Assembly: GCA_965229645.1 (NCBI GenBank)
Contig: OZ245893.1
Span: 2,294,001 to 2,358,000, forward strand
From: CAXQZM01 sp965229645
GTDB taxonomy: Bacteria; Pseudomonadota; Alphaproteobacteria; UBA7985
Length of the DNA stretch: 64,000 nt
Direction: 5' to 3'
Below the pieces are notes generated by a model, which was given only the letters and a program-made list of their open reading frames with translations, ran no database searches and was not told where the DNA came from. A program made the translations under genes and the position numbers. Each line of letters opens with the position of its first letter. The stretch's first letter is position 1. This document shows, piece by piece, positions 46,708-54,181 of this stretch.

Positions 46708-46723
46708 AACTGAATGATCGGTT
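46708..46723. promoter_or_regulatory. Candidate PaaR (TetR) operator upstream of paaG
   Basis: AACTGA-ATGA-TCGGTT is an inverted repeat with one mismatch around a 4-bp centre, the size and form of TetR-family operators. A related half site (AATGATCG) recurs 13 bp on. It sits about 70 bp before the paaG start, and a TetR gene ends the operon. Confidence 0.45.
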
Positions 46724-46789
46724 AATTAAATGATCGCTTCAGGAGAAACCCAGTGTTTCTTTTGGTTTGATCCAAACCTCGGGGGTAGC

Positions 46790-47575
46790 GTGTCGGAGAC
46801 AATTCAGGTGGCGGATCAGGGCAGCTGGGCGCAGATTAGGCTCAATCGACCCCAGGCGCTCAACAGTTTTATCCCCGAAATGCATGAGGCTTTGCGCGCA
46901 GCCCTCGACCAGGCGCGGCGCGACGGCAAGCGGGCGCTGGTGCTGACGGGCGCAGGGCGCGGCTTTTGCGCGGGCCAGGACTTGGGCGACCGCGACCCTG
47001 CCCAACGGCAAGGCCCTCCCGATTTGGGCCAGACCGTTCGGGAATTTTACGCCCCGCTCGTTCGGCAGATCCGCGCGCTGCCCTTCCCCGTCATATGCGC
47101 CGTCAACGGCGTTGCGGCGGGGGCAGGGGCCAGTTTGGCCCTGGCCTGCGATTTGGTCGTGGCGGCCAAATCGGCCAAGTTCATCCAGTCGTTCGCCAAA
47201 GTGGGCCTCATTCCCGATACGGGCGGGTCGTGGCACCTGCCGCGCTTGCTGGGCGAGGCGCGCGCCAAGGGTCTTGCCCTGCTCGGCGATCCCATCAGCG
47301 CCGACCAAGCCGCCGAGTGGGGGCTGATCTGGGCCGCCGTGCCCGATGAGGCGCTTGAGGACCAGGCGCACGCTTTCGCCGATCGTCTGGCGCAGGGCCC
47401 GACCCTAGGGTTGGGCCTGACGAAGCAGGCGATCCACGCCGCCTCGGCCCAATCCCTGGACGCGCAACTGGAGATGGAGGCCGACCTGATGCGTACCTGC
47501 GGGCGCAGCCAAGACTATGCCGAAGGCGTCGCCGCCTTCCTCGCCAAGCGCCCGCCCCAGTTCAAAGGGTGCTGA
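46790..47575 (+). CDS. paaG: Ring-epoxide isomerase PaaG (enoyl-CoA hydratase family)
   Basis: Crotonase-fold enzyme that converts the 1,2-epoxide of phenylacetyl-CoA to oxepin-CoA. 261 residues from GTG 46790 (GGGGG upstream). LTGAGRGFCAGQDL is the oxyanion-hole loop, AVNGVAAGAGASLALACDLVVAA the second, and FAKVGLIPDTGGSWHLPRL carries the catalytic Asp typical of PaaG. The product is the substrate of PaaZ. It starts the rightward paaG-paaI-paaK-tetR operon. Confidence 0.9.
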   Translation: MSETIQVADQGSWAQIRLNRPQALNSFIPEMHEALRAALDQARRDGKRALVLTGAGRGFCAGQDLGDRDPAQRQGPPDLGQTVREFYAPLVRQIRALPFPVICAVNGVAAGAGASLALACDLVVAAKSAKFIQSFAKVGLIPDTGGSWHLPRLLGEARAKGLALLGDPISADQAAEWGLIWAAVPDEALEDQAHAFADRLAQGPTLGLGLTKQAIHAASAQSLDAQLEMEADLMRTCGRSQDYAEGVAAFLAKRPPQFKGC

Positions 47576-47576
47576 G

Positions 47577-48023
47577 GTGTCGAACCTGTCCCGCGCGCAA
47601 AAATCCGCCGAGGCCATGTGGGCCAAGGATGCCTTTTCGAAGGATTTGGGCCTCACCCTCATCGATGTGGCAGAGGGCGCGGCCAAAGTCTCGCTGCAGA
47701 TCGAGGCGCGTCACTGCAACGGCCACGGCATAGCCCATGGTGCCGTGCTGTTTGCCTTGGCCGACAGCGCCAGTGCCTTGGCGAGCAACGCGCGCAATCG
47801 GGTCGCGGTGTCGCAGCACAATTTCATCACCTATATAGCGCCAGCGCGGCTGGGCGATCATTTGATCGCGCACGCGCGCGAAGTGTCGTTGAGCGGGCGC
47901 AACAGCTTGTGCGATGTGACGGTTTGTGACCAGAACACGAATAAGTTGGCAGAATTTCGCGGTATGATCCGCGTCACCTCAACCCCCCTATACGATGAGC
48001 CCTCAAACGGAGACCCTAAGTGA
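47577..48023 (+). CDS. paaI: Hydroxyphenylacetyl-CoA thioesterase PaaI
   Basis: Hot-dog-fold thioesterase that clears dead-end acyl-CoAs of the pathway. 148 residues from GTG 47577, two bases after the paaG stop. HCNGHGIAHGAVLFALADSASALASN contains the PaaI signature with the catalytic Asp in ALAD. Confidence 0.9.
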   Translation: MSNLSRAQKSAEAMWAKDAFSKDLGLTLIDVAEGAAKVSLQIEARHCNGHGIAHGAVLFALADSASALASNARNRVAVSQHNFITYIAPARLGDHLIAHAREVSLSGRNSLCDVTVCDQNTNKLAEFRGMIRVTSTPLYDEPSNGDPK

Positions 48024-49318
48024 AAGACCTGACACCTGACCCCAAAACCTTAGAACCGATTGAAACCGCTTCGCTCGATGAAATTCAGGCCTTGCAGCTT
48101 GAGCGACTAAAAACGTCGCTGGCTCATGCCTATAGCAACGTACCGCTCTATCGGCGGCGCTTTGACGAGCGGGGCTTACACCCCGGCGACCTGAAGGACT
48201 TGGCCGACCTGGCCAACTTCCCTTTTACGGTCAAGGACGATCTGCGCGAGGCCTATCCCTTCGGCCTGTTCGCCGTGCCCGAATCGCGCATCATCCGCCT
48301 CCATGCCTCCTCGGGCACCACGGGCAAGCCGACAGTCGTCGGCTACACCAAGGGCGACATCGACCTATGGGCGACGGTGGTAGCGCGGTCTTTGCGCGCC
48401 TCGGGCCTGAAAGCTGGCGACAAGATCCACAACGCTTACGGGTATGGGCTGTTCACGGGCGGCCTGGGTGCGCACTACGGCATCGAGAAGCTCGGGGCCA
48501 CGGTCGTGCCCATGGGCGGCGGCCAGACCGAACGGCAAGTCAGTTTGATCACCGACCTTCGGCCCCAGGGCATCATGGTGACGCCGTCCTACATGCTCAA
48601 TATCCTGGAAGCGTTTGAAAACGCGGGCTTGGACCCGCGCGCGTCGTCCCTCGAGGTCGGCGTGTTCGGCGCCGAACCTTGGACCAACGCCATGCGCGCC
48701 GAGGTTGAAAGCGCTTTCGACATGCACGCGGTCGATATTTACGGCCTAAGCGAAATCATCGGCCCTGGGGTCGCCAACGAATGCGTGGAGACGAAGGACG
48801 GCCTGCACATTTGGGAAGATCATTTCTACCCCGAGATCATCGACCCGAAAACGGGCCAAGTCCTCGCCGACGGGCAGGAGGGGGAGTTGGTCTTTACCAC
48901 CTTGACCAAGGAGGGCATGCCGCTGATCCGCTACCGCACGCGCGATCTAACCCGATTGCTGCCAGGGACAGCGCGCACCTTGCGCCGCATGGAAAAAATC
49001 ACGGGTCGCAGCGACGACATGCTGATCTTGCGCGGCGTCAATGTCTTCCCAACGCAGATCGAGGAACAGGTCTTGGCAACACCAGGCCTGGCGCCCTACT
49101 TCCAAATCGAACTGACCAAGGCTGGCGCCATGGACGCCATGACCGTCAAGGTCGAAGCCATGCCGAACGCCCAAGACGCCAGCAAAGCGTTGGCCGCAAC
49201 CTTAGCTGGGGCCATCAAGGCCACCGTCGGCATCACCACCCAAGTTCATGTCGGCGCCCCAGGGTCGGTCCCGCGGAGCCAAGGCAAGGCCGTGCGCGTG
49301 ATCGACAAGCGCGCCTAA
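48020..49318 (+). CDS. paaK: Phenylacetate-CoA ligase
   Basis: Activates phenylacetate with ATP and CoA, the first pathway step. 432 residues. LHASSGTTGKPTVVGYT is the adenylate-forming P-loop motif, DIYGLSEIIGPGVANEC and RYRTRDLTRLLPG are A5/A7-type motifs, and ITGRSDDMLILRGVNVFPTQIEE is the PaaK C-terminal signature. The GTG start overlaps the paaI stop. Confidence 0.96.
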   Translation: MKDLTPDPKTLEPIETASLDEIQALQLERLKTSLAHAYSNVPLYRRRFDERGLHPGDLKDLADLANFPFTVKDDLREAYPFGLFAVPESRIIRLHASSGTTGKPTVVGYTKGDIDLWATVVARSLRASGLKAGDKIHNAYGYGLFTGGLGAHYGIEKLGATVVPMGGGQTERQVSLITDLRPQGIMVTPSYMLNILEAFENAGLDPRASSLEVGVFGAEPWTNAMRAEVESAFDMHAVDIYGLSEIIGPGVANECVETKDGLHIWEDHFYPEIIDPKTGQVLADGQEGELVFTTLTKEGMPLIRYRTRDLTRLLPGTARTLRRMEKITGRSDDMLILRGVNVFPTQIEEQVLATPGLAPYFQIELTKAGAMDAMTVKVEAMPNAQDASKALAATLAGAIKATVGITTQVHVGAPGSVPRSQGKAVRVIDKRA

Positions 49319-49320
49319 GC

Positions 49321-49953
49321 ATGGCGCGCCCGCTGGCCAAGGATCGAGACCAGAAACGCACCGCGATCCTCAAGGCCGCCGCCCAAACCTTCGCGCGCGA
49401 GGGCATCGCCCGCGCGTCCATGGGGCAAATTGCCGAGGCGTGCGGGATTTCCAAGGCCAACATCTACCACTACTACGCCAGCAAGAACGACCTCGTGTTT
49501 GACATCCTGGAAACCTACCTTCGCTCCCTGCGCGACCGCGTTTGCGCCCAGCCGCACGCGGGCCAGACGCCTAAGGACCGCCTGCACAGCTTGATCGAAC
49601 ACACGCTCTTGGCGTACGACGGTATGGACGCGGAACACAAAATCCAAACCGAAGGCTTGGCCCTCCTCCCCGCCCAACAGCAAGCCCAATTGCGCGCCTA
49701 CCAGCGCGACCTCGTCGCCGCCTTCTCGGCCACCTTATGCGACCTGGAGCCGCAAGTGTTCGCCCAAAACCCCCAAAAACTCCGCGCCACCACCATGTCC
49801 ATCTTTGGGATGCTCAACTGGTTCTACATGTGGAACACCCACCGCCATGTGGATAGCCGCAAGGCCTATGCCAGGTTGGTCTTGCAGCTTGCAGTCGGGG
49901 GGGTGCGGGACTTAGGGACGGTGGCGTATGAGGCCAACGGAATGAACCGCTGA
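49321..49953 (+). CDS. TetR family regulator, probably PaaR
   Basis: 210 residues. The N-terminal helix-turn-helix is clear: AAAQTFAREGIARASMGQIAEACGISKANIYHYYASKNDL (about 19-58). It is the last gene of the paaG-paaI-paaK operon, two bases after paaK, which supports a role as a second repressor (PaaR) alongside PaaX. The assignment is by context. The far longer upstream frame is a shadow of paaK. Confidence 0.88.
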   Translation: MARPLAKDRDQKRTAILKAAAQTFAREGIARASMGQIAEACGISKANIYHYYASKNDLVFDILETYLRSLRDRVCAQPHAGQTPKDRLHSLIEHTLLAYDGMDAEHKIQTEGLALLPAQQQAQLRAYQRDLVAAFSATLCDLEPQVFAQNPQKLRATTMSIFGMLNWFYMWNTHRHVDSRKAYARLVLQLAVGGVRDLGTVAYEANGMNR

Positions 49954-50069
49954 CCTATTGACCGACCCGCGTCACGGGTCGGCAGCGGGAAGTCCAGACG
50001 GCATGAACCTTGTGCTGTACCAAACGACGCCCGAGAGGCACGCCTCCAAGGGGAGAGGCGGACAAAGAG

Positions 50070-50090
50070 GTCATTTAATTCTTCCGCTGA
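50070..50090 (-). repeat. Solo IS630-type end abutting repeat copy 8
   Basis: Minus-strand CAGCGGAAGAATTAAATGAC matches 18 of 20 bases of the left end of the IS630-type element at 61500 (CAACGGAAAAATTAAATGAC). It directly abuts copy 8, so it looks like a leftover end. Confidence 0.6.
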
Positions 50091-50285
50091 TACCAACGGC
50101 CAAAAAAGTTGACACTTTTTTGGCCGTTTTGTGTCTCACGGCAGAAACGCTTCGCGTTTCGCCTCCGACGGGCCTTCGCTTATACCCCGAGGCGCTTTCG
50201 CGCTGATCTCGGGGCCGCTGCAGGGGCCGCAGTCGCGGCCCTTATACCAGCGAACATAAGAGTCGTTCTCAACTGCCGCTGGTAT
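50090..50285 (-). repeat. Dispersed palindromic element, copy 8 (short form, inverted)
   Basis: Complete 196-bp copy in the reverse orientation, ATACCAACGGCC to GCCGCTGGTAT. A perfect A/T hairpin is present. The two central blocks differ slightly (CTGCAGGGGCCGC). It lies between the tetR gene and azlC. In the remainder of 49954-50361 I see nothing else clear. Confidence 0.92.
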
Positions 50286-50361
50286 GATATGACCTGGAGT
50301 CCGCTGCAGAACGAACAAAAACCCCATTCGGTTTTGTCCCTGACACGGCTAAGGGCGCTTG

Positions 50362-51090
50362 ATGAGAACGCAGTTGATTTTGGGATTTTGGGTTGCCTTG
50401 CCCGTGTCCCTCGCCGTTGGGGTCTATGGTTTGGTCATGGGGGTCGGCGCGGCGGCGCAGGGGCTTACCTGGGGGGAGTTGCTGGTCAAGTCGTTTACGG
50501 TCTTTGCAGGCGCGTCGCAGTTTGTCGTGGTCGAAGGCTGGGGCAGCCCGATTTGGGTGCTGTTGCTGGCAACGGCGGCCGTCAACTTGCGTTACCTGAT
50601 GGTGGGTTTGACCTTGCGGGGCGTTTTGGACGCAGCGCCCTGGCCGCTGCGGCTGACAGCGCTTTGGTATTCGGCGGACGAGAACTGGGCCTTGACCCTT
50701 GCGCGGCGCGAGCGCGAGCCTGCCATTGGCGCGGCCTTCTTGCTTGGGTCTGGGCTGGCGGTGCTGCTGTTCTGGCAGTTGGGCGGGCAAGTTGGCCTGG
50801 CGGTGGGCGGGAATTTGCCCGACCCTAGACAAACCATCGAACGCTGGGGGCTCGACTTTACCTTTGCCGCCATATTTTTGGCGCTCATCCTTTCCTTCGT
50901 CAAACGACGGTGGGACTGGCTGCCCGTCGCGGCCGCGGCCGCAGGGGCCATCGTGTTCGCCGAGGTCTTGCCCGCGCATTCGGACACCCACAGCCTCTCC
51001 ATCATTGGCGGCGCGCTCATCGGGTGCGGCGTTGCCGCGCTCACTTACCGTCCCGACTTTGATACCCCTTCCGCGCAGGAACCCCGCTAG
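50362..51090 (+). CDS. azlC: AzlC family branched-chain amino acid exporter, large subunit
   Basis: 242-residue membrane protein with about six hydrophobic segments. TVFAGASQFVVVEGW and TAAVNLRYLMVGLTLR are AzlC signatures, and WYSADENWAL matches the conserved T-D-E region. With AzlD it exports branched-chain amino acids or analogues. ATG 50362 is preferred to the TTG one codon upstream. Stop overlaps the azlD start. Confidence 0.9.
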   Translation: MRTQLILGFWVALPVSLAVGVYGLVMGVGAAAQGLTWGELLVKSFTVFAGASQFVVVEGWGSPIWVLLLATAAVNLRYLMVGLTLRGVLDAAPWPLRLTALWYSADENWALTLARREREPAIGAAFLLGSGLAVLLFWQLGGQVGLAVGGNLPDPRQTIERWGLDFTFAAIFLALILSFVKRRWDWLPVAAAAAGAIVFAEVLPAHSDTHSLSIIGGALIGCGVAALTYRPDFDTPSAQEPR

Positions 51091-51395
51091 TGTCGTCGTA
51101 CGCCGCCTGGCTGATCTTTGGCATGGCCGCCATCACTTGGGGTTTTCGTTTGGGCGGGTACCTCATGGGCGGCTTGCTGCCGCGCACGGGTCGCTTGGCC
51201 TACGTCTTGGACCGCCTGCCCGCGTTCGTTTTGATCTCCCTCGTGGCGCCGACGGTTTGGAACTTGGGGTGGATTGGCGCCGTCGCGAGCGCGCTGGTCG
51301 TCCTGGTGACCCGCGCAACGGGCCGCACCTTGCTCGCGATGATCCTCGGCACTGGCGTTTTGGCACTGGCGCGTCTTATCATTGGTTCAACTTAA
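51090..51395 (+). CDS. azlD: AzlD family membrane protein
   Basis: Small partner of AzlC, 101 residues, four hydrophobic helices. Family pattern AITWGFRLGGYLMGG at the start and a P-A-F/L-rich middle (LPAFVLISLVAPTVW). GTG start shares one base with the azlC TAG. Confidence 0.9.
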   Translation: MSSYAAWLIFGMAAITWGFRLGGYLMGGLLPRTGRLAYVLDRLPAFVLISLVAPTVWNLGWIGAVASALVVLVTRATGRTLLAMILGTGVLALARLIIGST

Positions 51396-51462
51396 CAGGA
51401 TTTCTCTGTGTCTCCTCGACGTATCCCTAAAGTCAAGCCAAAGGGAATTGAGAATGACCCTT

Positions 51463-51591
51463 ATACCAGCGGCGGCAGCTTTTGACTCGTAAATGCGTGG
51501 AGGCCTGAAATTTTTCGCCAATGATAAACTGCGTATCACGTCAATCACACAAAGAAATTGAATACGCGTCAATTGATCCCGCCGCTGGTAT
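51463..51591. repeat. Second MITE type: 129 bp with the same terminal inverted repeat
   Basis: Bounded by perfect 13-bp inverted repeats ATACCAGCGGCGG and CCGCCGCTGGTAT, and the similarity continues imperfectly to about 35 bp. The AT-rich interior is unrelated to the main family. The 17 bases before it (51446-51462, GAATTGAGAATGACCCT and on) resemble a leftover end hairpin of the main family. Found once. Confidence 0.75.
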
Positions 51592-51616
51592 AAACCGCTT
51601 CAATTGCGGTCCGTTT

Positions 51617-52693
51617 TCACGCCCGAAAAATCGGCCAAAACAGCGCATGGGCCTGGGGTCCGCGAAAACCTTGGCGCGACACGCGCAGCTTGAAATGGTC
51701 GAGCCACCGCCGTTGATGGTAAAGATTGGCGTTGGATCGGGCCCAGGCTTGCAGCCGCGTCGCGCGGGGTTTGCGGCGGCGCTCGTAGGCGCGCAAATTG
51801 GGCGCGGTTTCGGCCAAGGCCCAGGCATCTTCGATGGCGAGCGCCGCGCCTTGGGCCAGGAAGGGCAGGGTCGGATGCGCCGCATCACCCAACAAGGCCA
51901 CCTGACCCGCGACCCAGCGCGTTAGCGGCGGACGATCAAACAGCGCCCACCGCCGCACCTCGGTCGCTGCCGCCAGCACGCCCTGGACGGTCGGGTGCCA
52001 GCGCGCGAACCGACCGCGCAGTTCGGCGAGATCCCCTGGCAAATTCCAGCCTTCTTCGTGCCAGCCGTGCTGCTCGGTCACGCCCACGAAGTTCAGCGTC
52101 TCTGGCCCCAAATAGTAGGTCACTAGGTGCTGACCGGGCCCGACCCACGCGCAGGCGTCGGCGGGGATCTGTGTCTTCAAGTCTGCAGTCACCGTGACCG
52201 TTCCGCGCCAAGCCACCTGCCCAGTAAAGCGCGGCCGTTCGGGGCCGTTCATTTGGGTTTGCAGGGTCGAGTGCAGGCCATCGGCCGCGACGGTGAACTG
52301 GTCCGGCGCGTAGGCCTCGACCCGATGGCCCAACCGCACCGTCACCCCTTCGGCCAACAAGGCGTGGAGGGTCGGTCGGGCGATGTGCAAATAGGGCGCG
52401 CCGTAGAGCCGTCGGCACCAGCCCTTGAGCGGTGCGCGCATCAGGACCGTGCCCCTTTGCCCGTCGCGCAAGGTTGCGGCCTCGGGTTCGACGGCGGCGG
52501 CTTCAACTCTGGCGAGGAGGCCCAGACGGTCCAAGATGCGCGTGGCATTGGGGCTTAACTGGATCCCCGCCCCGAGGTGTTCGAAAGCGGGGGCTTGTTC
52601 ATAGACTTGGGGCGCCCAGCCCGCCTGCGCTAAGGCATGGGCCGCGGTCAGCCCACCGATTCCCGCGCCGACGATGATTGCACGCTTGCCCAT
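51617..52693 (-). CDS. FAD-dependent monooxygenase (salicylate-hydroxylase-like)
   Basis: 358-residue group A flavoprotein. Dinucleotide fold GAGIGGLTAAHALAQAG at 9-25, DG motif VAADGLHS, and the GD motif ALLGDAAHPTLPFLAQGAALAIED that binds FAD ribityl. Similar to 3-hydroxybenzoate or salicylate hydroxylases; the actual aromatic substrate cannot be read from sequence. Divergent from truB. Confidence 0.87.
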   Translation of the reverse strand: MGKRAIIVGAGIGGLTAAHALAQAGWAPQVYEQAPAFEHLGAGIQLSPNATRILDRLGLLARVEAAAVEPEAATLRDGQRGTVLMRAPLKGWCRRLYGAPYLHIARPTLHALLAEGVTVRLGHRVEAYAPDQFTVAADGLHSTLQTQMNGPERPRFTGQVAWRGTVTVTADLKTQIPADACAWVGPGQHLVTYYLGPETLNFVGVTEQHGWHEEGWNLPGDLAELRGRFARWHPTVQGVLAAATEVRRWALFDRPPLTRWVAGQVALLGDAAHPTLPFLAQGAALAIEDAWALAETAPNLRAYERRRKPRATRLQAWARSNANLYHQRRWLDHFKLRVSRQGFRGPQAHALFWPIFRA

Positions 52694-52726
52694 GGTCCCC
52701 GCTTAGGCCTAGGGACCAGTCCTGTC

Positions 52727-53647
52727 ATGGCGAAAAAATCCAAAGGCCTTCCTCTCCACGGTTGGATCAACCTGGACAAGCCCCTGCACCTAAGTTCCAG
52801 TGACGCGGTCCAAGCCGTCAAGGGGCATCTGCGACCTCGAAAAATTGGCCACGGCGGCACGCTCGACCCCTTGGCCACGGGCATTCTCCCCTTGGCCGTG
52901 GGCGAGGCGACCAAGACCGTCAGCTACGCCATGGACGGGCGCAAGACCTACGTCGCCCACGTTCAATTTGGCCAGGCGACCCTTACCGACGATGGCGAAG
53001 GCGAGGTTGTGGCAAGGTCGGACTTTCGTCCTGAATCGATCTTGATCCAAAAGGCCTTGCACGAGATGGCGGGGCGGGTACTCGATCAGCGCCCGCCTGC
53101 CTTTTCGGCCCTGAAGGTCCAGGGCCAGCGGGCCTACGATCTGGCCAGAACGGGGCAGGCTGTCGATTTGGCCCCGCGCCCGGTTTGGCTAGAGTCCGCT
53201 CGCTTGCTGTCCTACGACGGGCAGGTCGCGGTGCTAGAACTAGAGGTCGGCAAAGGGTTTTACGTCCGCTCGTTCGCTCGCGACCTGGGCGAACGGTTAA
53301 GAACGCGCGCGCACTTGGCGCAATTGAGGCGCACGGCTGTTGGGTCTTTTGCGTTGGACACGGCGATTTCGCTTGATTCTTTCCTGTCCTTAGACCATCG
53401 CGACGCGGTCGCAGCTCTGCTGCCGCTCGAACGTGTGCTGGACGACATCCCGGCCCTCGATCTTGGTCAGGCAGAGGCGTGGCGCCTCAAGTCTGGGTTG
53501 CCTACTGCCCTGGTCCGCCGATCCCTGCTGCCACAAATGGCAGGCTTGATTGACGGCCAGACGGTGCGCGCCCGGGTTGACAAGCGGTTGCTGGCCTTGT
53601 GCGAATTTAACAAGGCGCGGCTGAAGGTCATTCGAGGCTTCAATTAA
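52727..53647 (+). CDS. truB: tRNA pseudouridine(55) synthase TruB
   Basis: Makes pseudouridine 55 in the T loop of all tRNAs. HGWINLDKPLHLSSSDAV is the start motif. KIGHGGTLDPLATGILPLAVGEATK holds the catalytic Asp in GGTLDP. RQRPPAFSALKVQGQRAYDLAR-type and GFYVRSFARDLGERL motifs follow. 306 residues from ATG 52727. Precedes rpsO-pnp as usual. Confidence 0.96.
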   Translation: MAKKSKGLPLHGWINLDKPLHLSSSDAVQAVKGHLRPRKIGHGGTLDPLATGILPLAVGEATKTVSYAMDGRKTYVAHVQFGQATLTDDGEGEVVARSDFRPESILIQKALHEMAGRVLDQRPPAFSALKVQGQRAYDLARTGQAVDLAPRPVWLESARLLSYDGQVAVLELEVGKGFYVRSFARDLGERLRTRAHLAQLRRTAVGSFALDTAISLDSFLSLDHRDAVAALLPLERVLDDIPALDLGQAEAWRLKSGLPTALVRRSLLPQMAGLIDGQTVRARVDKRLLALCEFNKARLKVIRGFN

Positions 53648-53681
53648 CGGGATCCCCCCAGCGAACCAAAGGACTGTTCCG

Positions 53682-53951
53682 ATGTCGGTTATGACCCTAA
53701 GCAAGCAGGAGATTGTGCAAAAATTCGGCCGCACCGCCGACGACACAGGCTCCCCCGAGGTGCAAATTGCCCTCCTCACCCATCGCATTTTGAACCTGAC
53801 CGAGCATATGAAGGAGCATAAGCATGACTTCCACTCGCGTCGGGGCCTCATCATGATGGTCGGCCAGCGGCGTCGCTTGCTCGACTACCTGAAAAAGAAG
53901 GATGCGGCCCGTTACGCCGCCATCTTGGAACCGCTGGGTCTGCGGAAATAG
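53682..53951 (+). CDS. rpsO: 30S ribosomal protein S15
   Basis: 89 residues, full length. FGRTADDTGSPEVQIALLTHRI and then LIMMVGQRRRLLDYLKKKD are the conserved rRNA-binding helices. It is followed by a strong terminator, so much of its transcript should end before pnp. Confidence 0.97.
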   Translation: MSVMTLSKQEIVQKFGRTADDTGSPEVQIALLTHRILNLTEHMKEHKHDFHSRRGLIMMVGQRRRLLDYLKKKDAARYAAILEPLGLRK

Positions 53952-53961
53952 ACCATCGCAA

Positions 53962-54000
53962 AAAGGGCGCTGTCAAGAGGGGGCGCCCTTTCCTCTTTTT
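53962..54000 (+). terminator. Rho-independent terminator after rpsO
   Basis: AAAGGGCGC pairs with GCGCCCTTT around a 12-nt loop, followed by CCTCTTTTT. The best intrinsic terminator in the window. Confidence 0.8.
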
Positions 54001-54181
54001 GGCGTTTCACATGTCGTGGACCGCGCAAATTCACTAGAAAGGAAGCTCCGCTCGACCCCTTCGTGTCGAACTTAGCCTTTCTCTGATGCATGACACAGGG
54101 ACGGGCCGATGCAAACGGAACCCAGACAATGAGGGTTTGGTTGATCACCGCGCAAGGCAGAAGAACGGAACAAATCAACTT

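Noticed and set aside
50090..50140. Promoter in the A6/T6 hairpin (contains TTGACA)
   Set aside because: TTGACA matches a -35 box, but no acceptable -10 lies at 16-18 bp and the bases belong to the hairpin loop and stem. Kept only as a possibility.
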